From contig NZ_WUEH01000020.1 of NCBI RefSeq assembly GCF_010468615.1, positions 1-64,000 of the forward strand: DNA of 64,000 bases, written 5' to 3'. The stretch comes from Pseudodesulfovibrio sp. JC047 (lineage in GTDB: Bacteria; Desulfobacterota; Desulfovibrionia; Desulfovibrionales; Desulfovibrionaceae). A model generated the notes under the pieces. The model did not search any database. It was not told the DNA's origin and saw nothing but the letters and a program-made list of their open reading frames with translations. Both the position numbers and the translations under genes were made by a program. Positions 25,573-34,131 of the stretch are shown here, one piece after another (within the stretch, counting starts at the first letter, position 1; each line of letters opens with the position of its first letter).

Positions 25573-28458
25573 GTGGAACCATCGATTACCGAATACGTCA
25601 CCGCCATGCTCGAATCCCGGCAGATGGCACCCCAGATAGCGGACCATCGTTTCCTGGATGGAGCCGAGGCCCGTTTTGGCGAACCTCGTCGTCCATGGCC
25701 GACTCCGTTGCGCGCTGCATTGACCCTGCTTGGCATGGATCAACTCTATGCGCATCAGGCCGAAGCCGTGGATTATGTCCGGGCCGGTCGCCATGTAGTC
25801 GTGGCCACGCCCACGGCCAGCGGCAAGACGTTGACGTACAATCTTCCGGTCATGGAACGGTGCCTGGCCGACCCTGAAGCCAAGGCCCTGTATCTGTTTC
25901 CGCTCAAGGCATTGGCTCAGGACCAGCTCAAGGGCTTCAACGAATTGGCCGCGCTCTTGCCGGAGGAACGTCGTCCCACCGCCGCCATTTATGATGGGGA
26001 TACCACGCCCCATTTTCGCAAGAAAATTCGCAATTCGCCACCCAATGTCATTTTGTCCAATCCGGAAATGGTCCATTTGTCCATGTTGCCGTTTCATGCG
26101 AGCTGGGCGGAATTCCTGTCCGGCCTGACCCATATTGTGGTGGACGAAGTTCATACCTATCGGGGCGTCATGGGTGGACATATGGCCATGGTGTTTCGGC
26201 GTCTTTTGCGGTTGTGTCGATATTACGGGGCCACCCCCACATTCGTTTTTTGTTCCGCCACCATCGGCAATCCCGCTGAACTCTGCCACATGTTGACCGG
26301 GTTGGATGTTCACCCCATTCTCGAATCCGGTGCGGCGCGCGGAGGACGGCACATGGTCTTTTTCAACCCGGACGGCAGCCCGTCACAAGCCGCCATTCAG
26401 TTGCTTCAAGCCGCATTGGCCCGAAATCTGCGGACCATTGTTTATTGTCAGTCCCGCAAGATGACTGAACTCATTTCCATGTGGGCCACGGAACGGAGTG
26501 GGCGATTTAAGGAGAAAATTTCTGCCTACCGTGCCGGTTTTCTCCCCGAGGAGCGGCGTGAAATTGAAACACGGATGGCTGATGGCGATCTGTTGGCCGT
26601 CATTTCCACTTCGGCCCTTGAGCTTGGCATTGATATCGGCGGATTGGATGTCTGCATCATGGTGGGCTATCCCGGTTCGATCATGGCCACGTTGCAACGC
26701 GGTGGGCGCGTGGGCCGCAGCCAGCAGGACAGCATGGTGGCCCTTATCGCCCAGGAAGACGCGCTCGATCAATATTTCATGCGCAACCCGGATGATTTTT
26801 TCAGTCGCCCCCCGGAATCCGCCATGCTCAATCCGTACAATCCGGTCATCATGGATCGACACCTCATTTGTGCCGCCGCCGAATTGACCGTGCGTCATGG
26901 CGAAACGTTTCTCCGGGAAAAGGCTGTGAGCGATCGTGTTCAGGAACTCGTCTCACTTGGCCGATTGTTCGAGGTTCAACCCGAACTGGCCGGACATCCG
27001 GCGGAAGTCGTGTCCAGCCGGAAGCGGCCGCATCGAGACGTTGATTTGCGTGGAGCCGGGCAGCAATTGCATATCGAAGACATTTCCTCGGTCACGGAAA
27101 AGGCCCCGGTCATCGGTACCATTGACGCCCACCGGGCGTTTCGCGAAACCCATCCCGGAGCCGTGTATCTGCATCGCGGCCAGACGTATGTCATCACCGA
27201 TCTCAACGTCGGAGCCGGTGCTGTTCATGCCCGCAAGCAACGGGTGGGGTATTATACCAAACCCAGAGGCAACAAGGACACGGAGATCTTGGAAGTCCTT
27301 GGTCAGAAAGCGTGTTTTGGCACCCGGGTTTATTATGGCCGAGTCAAGGTGACCGAGCAGATTACCGGCTATGAAAAACGGTCTGTCCGAGGGGGAAAGC
27401 TCCTTGGCATCATGCCGCTCGATTTGCCGCCTTCAGTTTTTGAAACCGAAGCCATCTGGTTTGAGATCGGCCATGACATCCGCCGTCGATGCGAAGAGGA
27501 ATTCCTTCATTTCATGGGTGGTATCCACGCCTTTGAGCACGCGGCCATCGGCATGTTGCCCCTGCTGGTCATGACCGACCGAAACGACCTCGGTGGCATC
27601 TCCACCCCCATGCATCCACAGGTGGAAGGCCCGGCTGTTTTCATTTATGATGGGATGCCCGGAGGAGCCGGGTTGACTCGGCAGGCCTTTGAGCACGCCG
27701 ATGAACTGATCGAGACGACGCTCAAGACCATTGAGGACTGTCCCTGTGATTTGGGGTGTCCGTCCTGTGTCCATTCGCCCAAGTGTGGATCAGGCAATCG
27801 TCCCATCGACAAACGGGCCGCTCAATTTGTGCTTGAGGCGATTCGTTCGGGAGACCCGAAATCAATCGAACCCAAGGAGATAGATGTGACGCTTCTACCT
27901 GGAATTGACCTGAAGAAACCCGCTCCCAAGCGGTATGGCGTGATTGACATCGAAACCCGTTACTCCGCCGCTGAAGTCGGTGGCTGGAATCGGGCTGATC
28001 GCATGGGCGTTTCCATCGCCTGCGTGTATGATTCAGATGATGACGCCATGCATGATTATGAACAGGACCAGATGCCGGAACTGGTCGAGCATTTGCAACA
28101 GTTCGATCTGGTGATCGGTTTCAATCATGTCAAATTCGACTACGCCGTCCTCAGCGGGTTGAATCCTTTTCATTTTCGCGGATTGCCGAATCTTGATTTG
28201 CTGATGGAAGTGCACAACAGGCTTGGATATCGACTCAAACTCGACAATATCGCTTCAGCCACCCTGAATGTCGGCAAATCCGCAGACGGTTTGCAAGCCC
28301 TGAAATGGTGGCAGGAAGGGCGGCTGGACCTCATCACCGAATATTGCCGACAGGATGTTGCCGTGACGCGGGATGTCTATCTGTTTGGCCGAGAGCATGG
28401 CCATGTCTTGTTTACCAACAAGGCCGGACAAAAGGTCAAATTGCCCATTGACTGGTAA
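25573..28458 (+). CDS. DEAD/DEAH helicase fused to DEDD exonuclease (MrfA-MrfB-like)
   Basis: The protein is about 961 residues. The helicase core has ATPTASGKTLTYN (Walker A), VVDEVHTYRGVMGGH (DEVH box), FCSATIGNP, ELGIDIGGLD and QRGGRVGRS (motif VI). A DUF1998 domain follows with a four-cysteine cluster CPCDLGCPSCVHSPKCGSG. The last 170 residues form an RNase H-like exonuclease with GVIDIETRY (Asp and Glu), GFNHVKFDYAVL (Asp) and YCRQDVAVTRDVY (Asp). In Bacillus, the MrfA (YprA) helicase and MrfB (YprB) nuclease are separate proteins in mitomycin-lesion repair; here the two seem joined. The start is uncertain: GTG 25573 matches family starts, and TTG 25537 is open. Confidence 0.88.
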   Translation: MEPSITEYVTAMLESRQMAPQIADHRFLDGAEARFGEPRRPWPTPLRAALTLLGMDQLYAHQAEAVDYVRAGRHVVVATPTASGKTLTYNLPVMERCLADPEAKALYLFPLKALAQDQLKGFNELAALLPEERRPTAAIYDGDTTPHFRKKIRNSPPNVILSNPEMVHLSMLPFHASWAEFLSGLTHIVVDEVHTYRGVMGGHMAMVFRRLLRLCRYYGATPTFVFCSATIGNPAELCHMLTGLDVHPILESGAARGGRHMVFFNPDGSPSQAAIQLLQAALARNLRTIVYCQSRKMTELISMWATERSGRFKEKISAYRAGFLPEERREIETRMADGDLLAVISTSALELGIDIGGLDVCIMVGYPGSIMATLQRGGRVGRSQQDSMVALIAQEDALDQYFMRNPDDFFSRPPESAMLNPYNPVIMDRHLICAAAELTVRHGETFLREKAVSDRVQELVSLGRLFEVQPELAGHPAEVVSSRKRPHRDVDLRGAGQQLHIEDISSVTEKAPVIGTIDAHRAFRETHPGAVYLHRGQTYVITDLNVGAGAVHARKQRVGYYTKPRGNKDTEILEVLGQKACFGTRVYYGRVKVTEQITGYEKRSVRGGKLLGIMPLDLPPSVFETEAIWFEIGHDIRRRCEEEFLHFMGGIHAFEHAAIGMLPLLVMTDRNDLGGISTPMHPQVEGPAVFIYDGMPGGAGLTRQAFEHADELIETTLKTIEDCPCDLGCPSCVHSPKCGSGNRPIDKRAAQFVLEAIRSGDPKSIEPKEIDVTLLPGIDLKKPAPKRYGVIDIETRYSAAEVGGWNRADRMGVSIACVYDSDDDAMHDYEQDQMPELVEHLQQFDLVIGFNHVKFDYAVLSGLNPFHFRGLPNLDLLMEVHNRLGYRLKLDNIASATLNVGKSADGLQALKWWQEGRLDLITEYCRQDVAVTRDVYLFGREHGHVLFTNKAGQKVKLPIDW

Positions 28459-28476
28459 GGGGATGGGCCGTGGGAT

Positions 28477-29610
28477 CTATGTGGTCGATCGGGTGATGAC
28501 GCGTTCATAAACACGGTTGATGGACTCGGCGACTTTTTCGATGGTAAAGCGGTCTTTGAGCCGTTGTTGTGCTGCTACGCCGTATTTTTTTGTGGTCTCA
28601 GGATTTTTAACAAATTCTTGAATGGCATGAGCAAGGGCTTTGGGATCATTGGGGGGCACGACTCGCCCCGTGATGCCGTCCTGATTGACCCATCCGGTTG
28701 CTGAACCGGGAATGGATGTGCTGACGAGTGGCAGTCCGTACCGCATGGCTTCGAGCAGCACCACACCAAAGGCTTCGCCCCTATCCACGGAGGGTAGACA
28801 GAATGCCGTGGCATGGCCCAGCAGGGTGTGGAGTTCCGTGTCCGAGATGTGGCCGGGGAGATGCACTCGGTCCGTCAGTCCCAGTTGGTGGACGAGTTGT
28901 GTGATTTTCGGGAACAAAGGGCCGTTCCCCGCGATGACGAATTGGACGTCTGGTAGTTGTTGGGCGGCATGGACGAGATGTTCATATCCTTTATAATAGG
29001 CAAATCTGCCGACACTGGCGATGAGAGGGGCGGGAGACGACGGTTTTTTTGGGTGCAACGGATACCGGTCTCTATCAAGCCCGAGAGGAATCACGGTACA
29101 TTTGTCGTTCCAGCGACGGAGTGAAGCACTTGATTCCAGATAGTGCGATGACGTGGCAATGATGCTGGCCGCTTTGTGGAGGCACCGTTGTTCAAAAATG
29201 CGATATGCCGGATAGAGTGTCTTGACCAAACTGTTTGGCGATCCGTGAACATCCGCGTGCCAATGGATGACGAGTGGTATGTCTTTTGGGAGTCTGCCAC
29301 AGAAGAGCACTGCTGGATTGGGCAGGTGCAGGTGAATGACGTTAGGGGCGTTTCGTGTGGTGAGTGTGCGCAACAACAGTGGAAAAGTTGGCGAAAGCGG
29401 GGCAAATGAAAAGGTGCATGCCGTGGTTGCACGAGTGATATTCACCCCTTCGCGAGAGACGGTATCAGACGCTTGAAAGGGCTTGGAGTGATGGCATAAA
29501 ATATGGACGTGCGAACCGTGTCGGGCCTGTTCCACGGAAAGGTCTCGAACAAAAGTTTCAACGCCACCTCGTTCAGGGGACGTGAATTTGCTGATGTGGA
29601 GGAGCTTCAT
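28477..29610 (-). CDS. Glycosyltransferase family 4 protein
   Basis: The 377-residue GT-B enzyme has the N-terminal glycine loop SPERGGVETFVRDL. In the C-terminal domain it has SVGRFAYYKGYEHLVHAA, GNGPLFPKITQLV and CLPSVDRGEAFGVVLLEAMRYGLP with the E-x7-E motif. It probably adds a hexose from a nucleotide sugar to a lipid-linked glycan. The ATG at 29610 is chosen from the homology start; a TTG at 29619 is possible. It is convergent with the helicase-nuclease gene and divergent from the next glycosyltransferase, marking the left edge of the glycan locus. Confidence 0.9.
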   Translation of the reverse strand: MKLLHISKFTSPERGGVETFVRDLSVEQARHGSHVHILCHHSKPFQASDTVSREGVNITRATTACTFSFAPLSPTFPLLLRTLTTRNAPNVIHLHLPNPAVLFCGRLPKDIPLVIHWHADVHGSPNSLVKTLYPAYRIFEQRCLHKAASIIATSSHYLESSASLRRWNDKCTVIPLGLDRDRYPLHPKKPSSPAPLIASVGRFAYYKGYEHLVHAAQQLPDVQFVIAGNGPLFPKITQLVHQLGLTDRVHLPGHISDTELHTLLGHATAFCLPSVDRGEAFGVVLLEAMRYGLPLVSTSIPGSATGWVNQDGITGRVVPPNDPKALAHAIQEFVKNPETTKKYGVAAQQRLKDRFTIEKVAESINRVYERVITRSTT

Positions 29611-29698
29611 ATCAGTCAAGGATGTACGCTAGACGAGGTGGGGAATCAAGGCTATGCGTGAACACAACCTCGTATGATTCAATGGGAAAGGGTGTTTC

Positions 29699-30820
29699 GT
29701 GAAAAAAATTTTGGTGAATGCCATGCCGTTGACCGTCGTTGGGACCGGGGTTGGTCGGTATCTTCGTGGACTGTATTCCGCGCTCGAAGCAGAATGGTCG
29801 GATTCTTTCGAAGTGTCATATTTTACAGGCAAAGGAATTGTTTCAACCATGCCTGACCCCGTTGGGCCGGGGTGGAAAGAGCGTGTGGGACAACTTCTGT
29901 GGAAAATGCCCACTCCCATCGCATTCGGAGCCCGCATGATGCAACACGCTTCGCTTGAGAGGAGTTTCGCTAGGATCAATCCGGGCTATGACATCTATCA
30001 TGAAGCGGGCTATTTCCCTTTTCAGGCCAAACGGGCAAAGCGAACTGTGATGACCATTCATGATCTGTCACTGTTGTTGCATCCCTCTTGGCATCCCCGG
30101 GAACGTGTGCGGTATTGGCAACATTTTTTTCATGACAGAGTCCCTTCCGTGGGTGCCTTTTGTGCGGTTTCCGAATTTACCAAACAGGAGATGGTGGACC
30201 ATCTTTACATTGATCCTGCGTTGATTACGGTGACGCATCTTGGCGTTGACGAGACGCTGTTTAACGATGGTGATGACCTGGAAGCGCAGGCCTTCCTTGA
30301 AAAAGCAGGACTGCCGGAAGACTTTCTGCTTTTTGTGGGAAGTGGTGATCCCAGGAAAAATCTCGATAAAGCTATTGCCGCCATTGGATTGAGCCATGTG
30401 AATCTACCGTTGGTCGTTGTCGGCTGGACTGGGTGGAATTCGGTGCAGGGAACAAATGTGGTGGGGCTCGGATTTCTTTCGGATCGAGTGTTGGCACAAG
30501 TGTATCGTCGGGCGACAATGCTTGTGATGCCCAGTGAATATGAAGGGTTTGGATTGCCTGTGGTTGAAGCCATGGCCTGTGGCTGTCCTGTTTTGGCGTC
30601 CAGAGCGGGAGCTCTTGAAGAAGTCGGCGGACAGGCCGTTGCCTCTGTGGATGATACGCACGACTTACGTGGATTTGCGGATAAAATAGACGAAACGGTT
30701 TTGTCGATTGAGAGACTGTCTGAATTAGCGGGGAAGGGGAAAAAACGTTCAGTTTCGTTTAGTTGGAGAAGAACCGCTTCATTGACGATGGGAAAATGTA
30801 TCGAGGAGAATGCGGTTTGA
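29699..30820 (+). CDS. Glycosyltransferase family 4 protein
   Basis: The 373-residue enzyme begins with a GTG preceded by AAAGGGTG. It has the acceptor-domain start NAMPLTVVGTGVGRYLRGL and IYHEAGYFPFQ. The donor-binding domain contains FVGSGDPRKNLDKAI and MPSEYEGFGLPVVEAMACG, an E-x7-E pattern typical of mannosyltransferases of GT4. A beta-barrel protein gene with its own promoter follows. The sugar and acceptor are unknown. Confidence 0.9.
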   Translation: MKKILVNAMPLTVVGTGVGRYLRGLYSALEAEWSDSFEVSYFTGKGIVSTMPDPVGPGWKERVGQLLWKMPTPIAFGARMMQHASLERSFARINPGYDIYHEAGYFPFQAKRAKRTVMTIHDLSLLLHPSWHPRERVRYWQHFFHDRVPSVGAFCAVSEFTKQEMVDHLYIDPALITVTHLGVDETLFNDGDDLEAQAFLEKAGLPEDFLLFVGSGDPRKNLDKAIAAIGLSHVNLPLVVVGWTGWNSVQGTNVVGLGFLSDRVLAQVYRRATMLVMPSEYEGFGLPVVEAMACGCPVLASRAGALEEVGGQAVASVDDTHDLRGFADKIDETVLSIERLSELAGKGKKRSVSFSWRRTASLTMGKCIEENAV

Positions 30821-30834
30821 ACCGTAAAAAATGG

Positions 30835-30862
30835 TTGACAAAATAATAGAAGAGGGTATTTT
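30835..30862 (+). promoter_or_regulatory. Promoter of the beta-barrel protein gene
   Basis: TTGACA at 30835-30840 and TATTTT at 30857-30862 are separated by 16 bases. A hairpin at 30869-30890 (AACCATCA/TGATGGTT) lies in the leader and may stabilise the message. Confidence 0.65.
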
Positions 30863-30931
30863 TTTTGGAACCATCAGGTGCATGATGGTTAGGAAAGTAT
30901 TAGAAACTGTCTAAAGAAGGAAGAAGATCTC

Positions 30932-31960
30932 ATGAAACGTTTTGCAATTTTTGTCATGGTGCTGGCCGCAATGGCCTTTGCAACCATGGCCTTTGCGGAA
31001 ACAAATGGCCAGCAGCAGGCGAATAGCGATATCGCCCGCACCAGCAGTCAGGCCTTGAGCACCATGGTGCAAGGGCGTGTGGCAACGATAGCCGCTCCGA
31101 AACCTGCGGGTTTTGATGCGACTGCCAAAAATCATATCAGCAAAAACGGCTCGTTCGCTTTTGCAACAAACGCTGAAGAACTTGGCCTGTCCTCCGGTGA
31201 CAGTGCAAACGAATTTGGCCTTTGGGGTATGGGCGCCTTCAATTCATTTGAAAGTGACGCATCCGGTGGCAAGTATGACGCGAACGCATTCAATCTGTTG
31301 ATTGGTGCTGACTGGCGTGCAACTTCAGATCTGTTGATTGGTATCGCAGCCGGTACCGGAACGCTGGATCTCGACAAGAAAGATTGGAATGGTGGCGCTG
31401 ATGACGGGTATATCCGGACTGAGCACGAATGGACCATCATGCCATATGCTGCATATAACATTACTGACACGACAATATTCGATGCCTCTTTTGCCTATAC
31501 GGATTCCCGCTATAAGGACAACGACGGTACTGATTCTGCCAAATACGATTCAACCCGTATGATGACCAACCTTGGTTTGTCCCAGTACTACATGGTTGAC
31601 AAATGGACTTTGAGTGGACGTCTTGGCTTCATGTACATTGATGGTGACTTGGGTTCATATTCCCGCGGCGCCACTGATGTTGCCAATCCTGACACCTATC
31701 TTGGTCAGGTGAGTGCTGAAGCAAAGGCTGCTTACATCTTCGATAACGGTATTGAGCCTTACGCCGCTCTCCGTTACTTCTACGATGTCGCCACCTCTGT
31801 TACCCCTGTCCATTCGGATTACGACGAATTCGAGGGTGTGCTTGGTGCCAACTGGCATATCGGTAACGATTGGTCCTTGGGCCTGGAAGGCGGTGCTTCC
31901 GCCGGCCGTTCCAAGTACAATGCCTACCGAGGTCAGGCCAGCGTTCGTTATGAATTCTAA
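30932..31960 (+). CDS. Outer membrane beta-barrel (autotransporter-domain) protein
   Basis: The 342-residue protein has a Sec signal peptide ending at AFA, a short linker (residues about 25-70), then a barrel domain of about 260 residues. The barrel shows alternating amphipathic strands (NLLIGADWRATSDLLIGIAA, WTLSGRLGFMYIDGDLG, AYIFDNGIEPYAALRYFYD) and a C-terminal phenylalanine (ASVRYEF), as the BAM complex recognises. It lacks the long passenger domain of classical autotransporters. AAGGAAG precedes the ATG, and the gene has its own promoter and terminator. It sits inside the glycan locus. Confidence 0.87.
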   Translation: MKRFAIFVMVLAAMAFATMAFAETNGQQQANSDIARTSSQALSTMVQGRVATIAAPKPAGFDATAKNHISKNGSFAFATNAEELGLSSGDSANEFGLWGMGAFNSFESDASGGKYDANAFNLLIGADWRATSDLLIGIAAGTGTLDLDKKDWNGGADDGYIRTEHEWTIMPYAAYNITDTTIFDASFAYTDSRYKDNDGTDSAKYDSTRMMTNLGLSQYYMVDKWTLSGRLGFMYIDGDLGSYSRGATDVANPDTYLGQVSAEAKAAYIFDNGIEPYAALRYFYDVATSVTPVHSDYDEFEGVLGANWHIGNDWSLGLEGGASAGRSKYNAYRGQASVRYEF

Positions 31961-31981
31961 ATAGCGGCAAATGATGAAAAC

Positions 31982-32014
31982 AAAGGGGTGGCTGAAACGC
32001 CACCCCTTTTTTTT
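31982..32014 (+). terminator. Rho-independent terminator
   Basis: AAAGGGGTGGC pairs with GCCACCCCTTT around a short loop, then TTTTTTT, 22 bases after the beta-barrel gene. Confidence 0.95.
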
Positions 32015-32058
32015 TAAGAATTGTAGCCGAATAAACGCTGAATGGATGTGTTTTTTTA

Positions 32059-32784
32059 ATGTCGAATACTCAAAATGTTGCAATAATTATCCCGGCTCTG
32101 AATGAGGCGCATACCATCGGGCCCGTTGTGACTGAAATACGGGCTTTGGGGTTTGATGTGTACGTGGTGGATGATTGTAGCAATGATGGAACGGATCATG
32201 TTGCCCTTGCGGCCGGAGCGATTGTCTTGCGAATGCCATTTGCAACAGGGGCATGGGGGGCTATTCAGGCCGGTATGTTATACGCCTTGAAAAGTCATGC
32301 TTACGAATGTTTTATCACCATGGATGCAGATGGTCAGCATCGTCCGGAATTTATACCAATTTTGTTGGATAAACTGGAAACGTCACCAGCCGATGTCTTG
32401 ATTGGTAGTTTCCCTCAGAGAGGAAGTGCGGCGCGGAAATTGGCGTGGAAGTTCTTTTCGTGTGTGACAGGCCTTCGGGTTCAGGATCTGACCTCTGGGT
32501 TCAGGGTCTACGGACGGAACGCGGCCGAAGTCTTGATGTGCAGAGAGGCAGTATTGTTTGACTATCAGGATCTCGGTGTGCTTTTGTTGCTTCGACGAAT
32601 GAAGATTGATTTTCAGGAAGTCCCTGTGGCCATGTGTGCTCGGGAAGATGGCTGTTCCCGCATTTTCAATTCATGGTTTTCTGTATTCTCATACATGCTG
32701 AAAACCTGTCTTTGGATAATGACGGACTATGTTTCAGGCAGCAAAAAAACGACACGAGATTGGACGGAATATGACGGTATATAA
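32059..32784 (+). CDS. Glycosyltransferase family 2 (polyprenyl-phosphate type)
   Basis: The 241-residue GT-A enzyme has IIIPALNEAHTIG, the diphosphate-binding VVDDCSNDGT, the metal-binding MDADGQHRPE and LTSGFRVYGR. This is the pattern of dolichol-phosphate-mannose synthases and undecaprenyl-phosphate sugar transferases, which load sugars on the lipid carrier at the inner membrane. It has no transmembrane segments of its own and overlaps by 14 bases the gene for a DUF2304 membrane protein, a usual partner. The ribosome site is weak. Confidence 0.9.
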   Translation: MSNTQNVAIIIPALNEAHTIGPVVTEIRALGFDVYVVDDCSNDGTDHVALAAGAIVLRMPFATGAWGAIQAGMLYALKSHAYECFITMDADGQHRPEFIPILLDKLETSPADVLIGSFPQRGSAARKLAWKFFSCVTGLRVQDLTSGFRVYGRNAAEVLMCREAVLFDYQDLGVLLLLRRMKIDFQEVPVAMCAREDGCSRIFNSWFSVFSYMLKTCLWIMTDYVSGSKKTTRDWTEYDGI

Positions 32785-33154
32785 TTGGGTCGCGGCATGT
32801 CTCGCCCTGTTTTTTTCTGGAGTCATCATTTTTTTGATTCGACGCCAGCGACTTGGTGTGATGCACATTTTTTGGTGGATTCTTGCCGTATTTGGTCTGC
32901 TTTTCGCCGGACTTTTTCCCCAATTGCTTGATCGCATCGGGTGGATGTTTGGAATTTCCTATCCACCAGTTCTGCCGATTCTTCTTGCTTTGTGCTTCTT
33001 GTTTGTAAAGATTTTGACCATGGATATTGAACGGACGAAGCAAGAAATCAGATTGCGGATAATGAGCCAGAAAATGGCGTCCTACGAAGCAGAGTTACAG
33101 AGACTGAGAGAGGAAAAATTGGCGCAGAAGGATGCCGAAAATACAGAAAAATAA
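32771..33154 (+). CDS. DUF2304 membrane protein
   Basis: The 127-residue protein has an N-terminal transmembrane segment (VAACLALFFSGVIIFLI), then a second and third (HIFWWILAVFGLLFAGLFP and VLPILLALCFLFVKIL), and a charged C-terminal coiled coil (ERTKQEIRLRIMSQKMAS...). This is the DUF2304 layout, commonly found fused or next to GT2 enzymes and thought to anchor or flip the lipid-linked sugar. The overlap with the GT2 gene supports a joint function. The ATG at 32771 follows GGACGGA. Confidence 0.85.
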   Translation: MTVYNWVAACLALFFSGVIIFLIRRQRLGVMHIFWWILAVFGLLFAGLFPQLLDRIGWMFGISYPPVLPILLALCFLFVKILTMDIERTKQEIRLRIMSQKMASYEAELQRLREEKLAQKDAENTEK

Positions 33155-33250
33155 CGTGCTGAAAGCGAACGGTATTGCCATATACCTCTTGACGTGGAGT
33201 GGAGATATGTGTAGGTCTAAATCAGTTTCTAATTACTTCCTATTTTGCAG

Positions 33251-33291
33251 GAACTGGTTTGCTTAGAGTCGTCTCTGATCAAACCAGTTTC
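33251..33291. other. Hairpin between the DUF2304 and hydrolase genes
   Basis: GAACTGGTTTG can pair with CAAACCAGTTTC across an 18-base loop. It may be a weak terminator or part of the hydrolase leader. A similar CAGTTTCTA occurs 60 bases upstream. No gene is seen between 33155 and 33308. Confidence 0.4.
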
Positions 33292-33308
33292 TCATTTTAG
33301 AGGGTGAT

Positions 33309-34130
33309 ATGATGTCCCAAAAAATTGTCCTTTTTGTGCTGGTTATAGCCTCTTTTCTGTGCGTTGCCAGTTGTTCCCCCCCTTCCATAGACTCAATGGC
33401 GCTTCAATCCGGATTTGAAGCCTCTCACGTTTCGGCTGAGCATTTTGATGTGGCTGTTTGTTTACGTGGGCACGGGCCTGTCCTGCGTGTCTACATCGAA
33501 GGCGATGGAAAGGCCTGGCTGTCCAAACGACGGCCATCTGTTGATCCCACTCCTGAAAATCCCGTGGCCTTTCATTTGGCCTCAATCGATCCTTTTTCGG
33601 TGGTGGGCTATCTTGCTCGCCCCTGTCAATTTGTTTGCGATGATTCTCGAAGAAATTGTCGTGTCCCGGTCTGGACATCTGCACGGTTTTCCGAGCCTGT
33701 CGTGGCTGACATGGACGTTGTTTTGGAGACGCTGAAATCGCGAGCCAAGGCCAGTCGGTTAGAGCTTGTCGGATATTCCGGAGGCGGTGCCATTGCGCTG
33801 TTATTGGCGGCCCGGAGGACTGATGTCGATTCGGTTATCACTATCGCAGGAAATTTGGATCATGCCTTTTGGACAACGCTCCATCATGTTTCGCCATTAC
33901 GAAATTCATTGAATCCTGCTGATTTTTCGTACCGACTTGAGGCCATACCTCAGATCCATATCGTCAGTACCGATGACACTGTCATGCCGCCAACTGTGGC
34001 CGCCAAGTATGTTGGCAGGTTTGAAGATCCGCAGCATGTGAAGATCATGACCGTTGATGGAATTTCTCATGGTGGAGACTGGGGGGCAGTGGTGTCTGAA
34101 GTCTTGACGACCGTCGAGAGGAGCCAGTGA
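33309..34130 (+). CDS. Alpha/beta hydrolase lipoprotein
   Basis: The 273-residue protein has a lipoprotein signal (SFLCVASC; Cys about residue 22) and so should be membrane-anchored on the periplasmic side. It has the nucleophile elbow ELVGYSGGGAIAL, an Asp in IVSTDDTVMPP and a His in DGISHGGDW, a complete catalytic triad. It probably cleaves an ester bond, but the substrate is not clear. GAGGGTG precedes two adjacent ATG codons. It is followed by the STT3-like gene after one base, so the two are an operon; a role in trimming or releasing glycan intermediates is only a guess. Confidence 0.85.
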   Translation: MMSQKIVLFVLVIASFLCVASCSPPSIDSMALQSGFEASHVSAEHFDVAVCLRGHGPVLRVYIEGDGKAWLSKRRPSVDPTPENPVAFHLASIDPFSVVGYLARPCQFVCDDSRRNCRVPVWTSARFSEPVVADMDVVLETLKSRAKASRLELVGYSGGGAIALLLAARRTDVDSVITIAGNLDHAFWTTLHHVSPLRNSLNPADFSYRLEAIPQIHIVSTDDTVMPPTVAAKYVGRFEDPQHVKIMTVDGISHGGDWGAVVSEVLTTVERSQ

Positions 34131-34131
34131 C

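Noticed and set aside
25162-26352. 396-codon open frame on the minus strand
   Set aside because: Opposite the ATP-grasp and helicase genes, with no ribosome site or family; a third-position GC effect.
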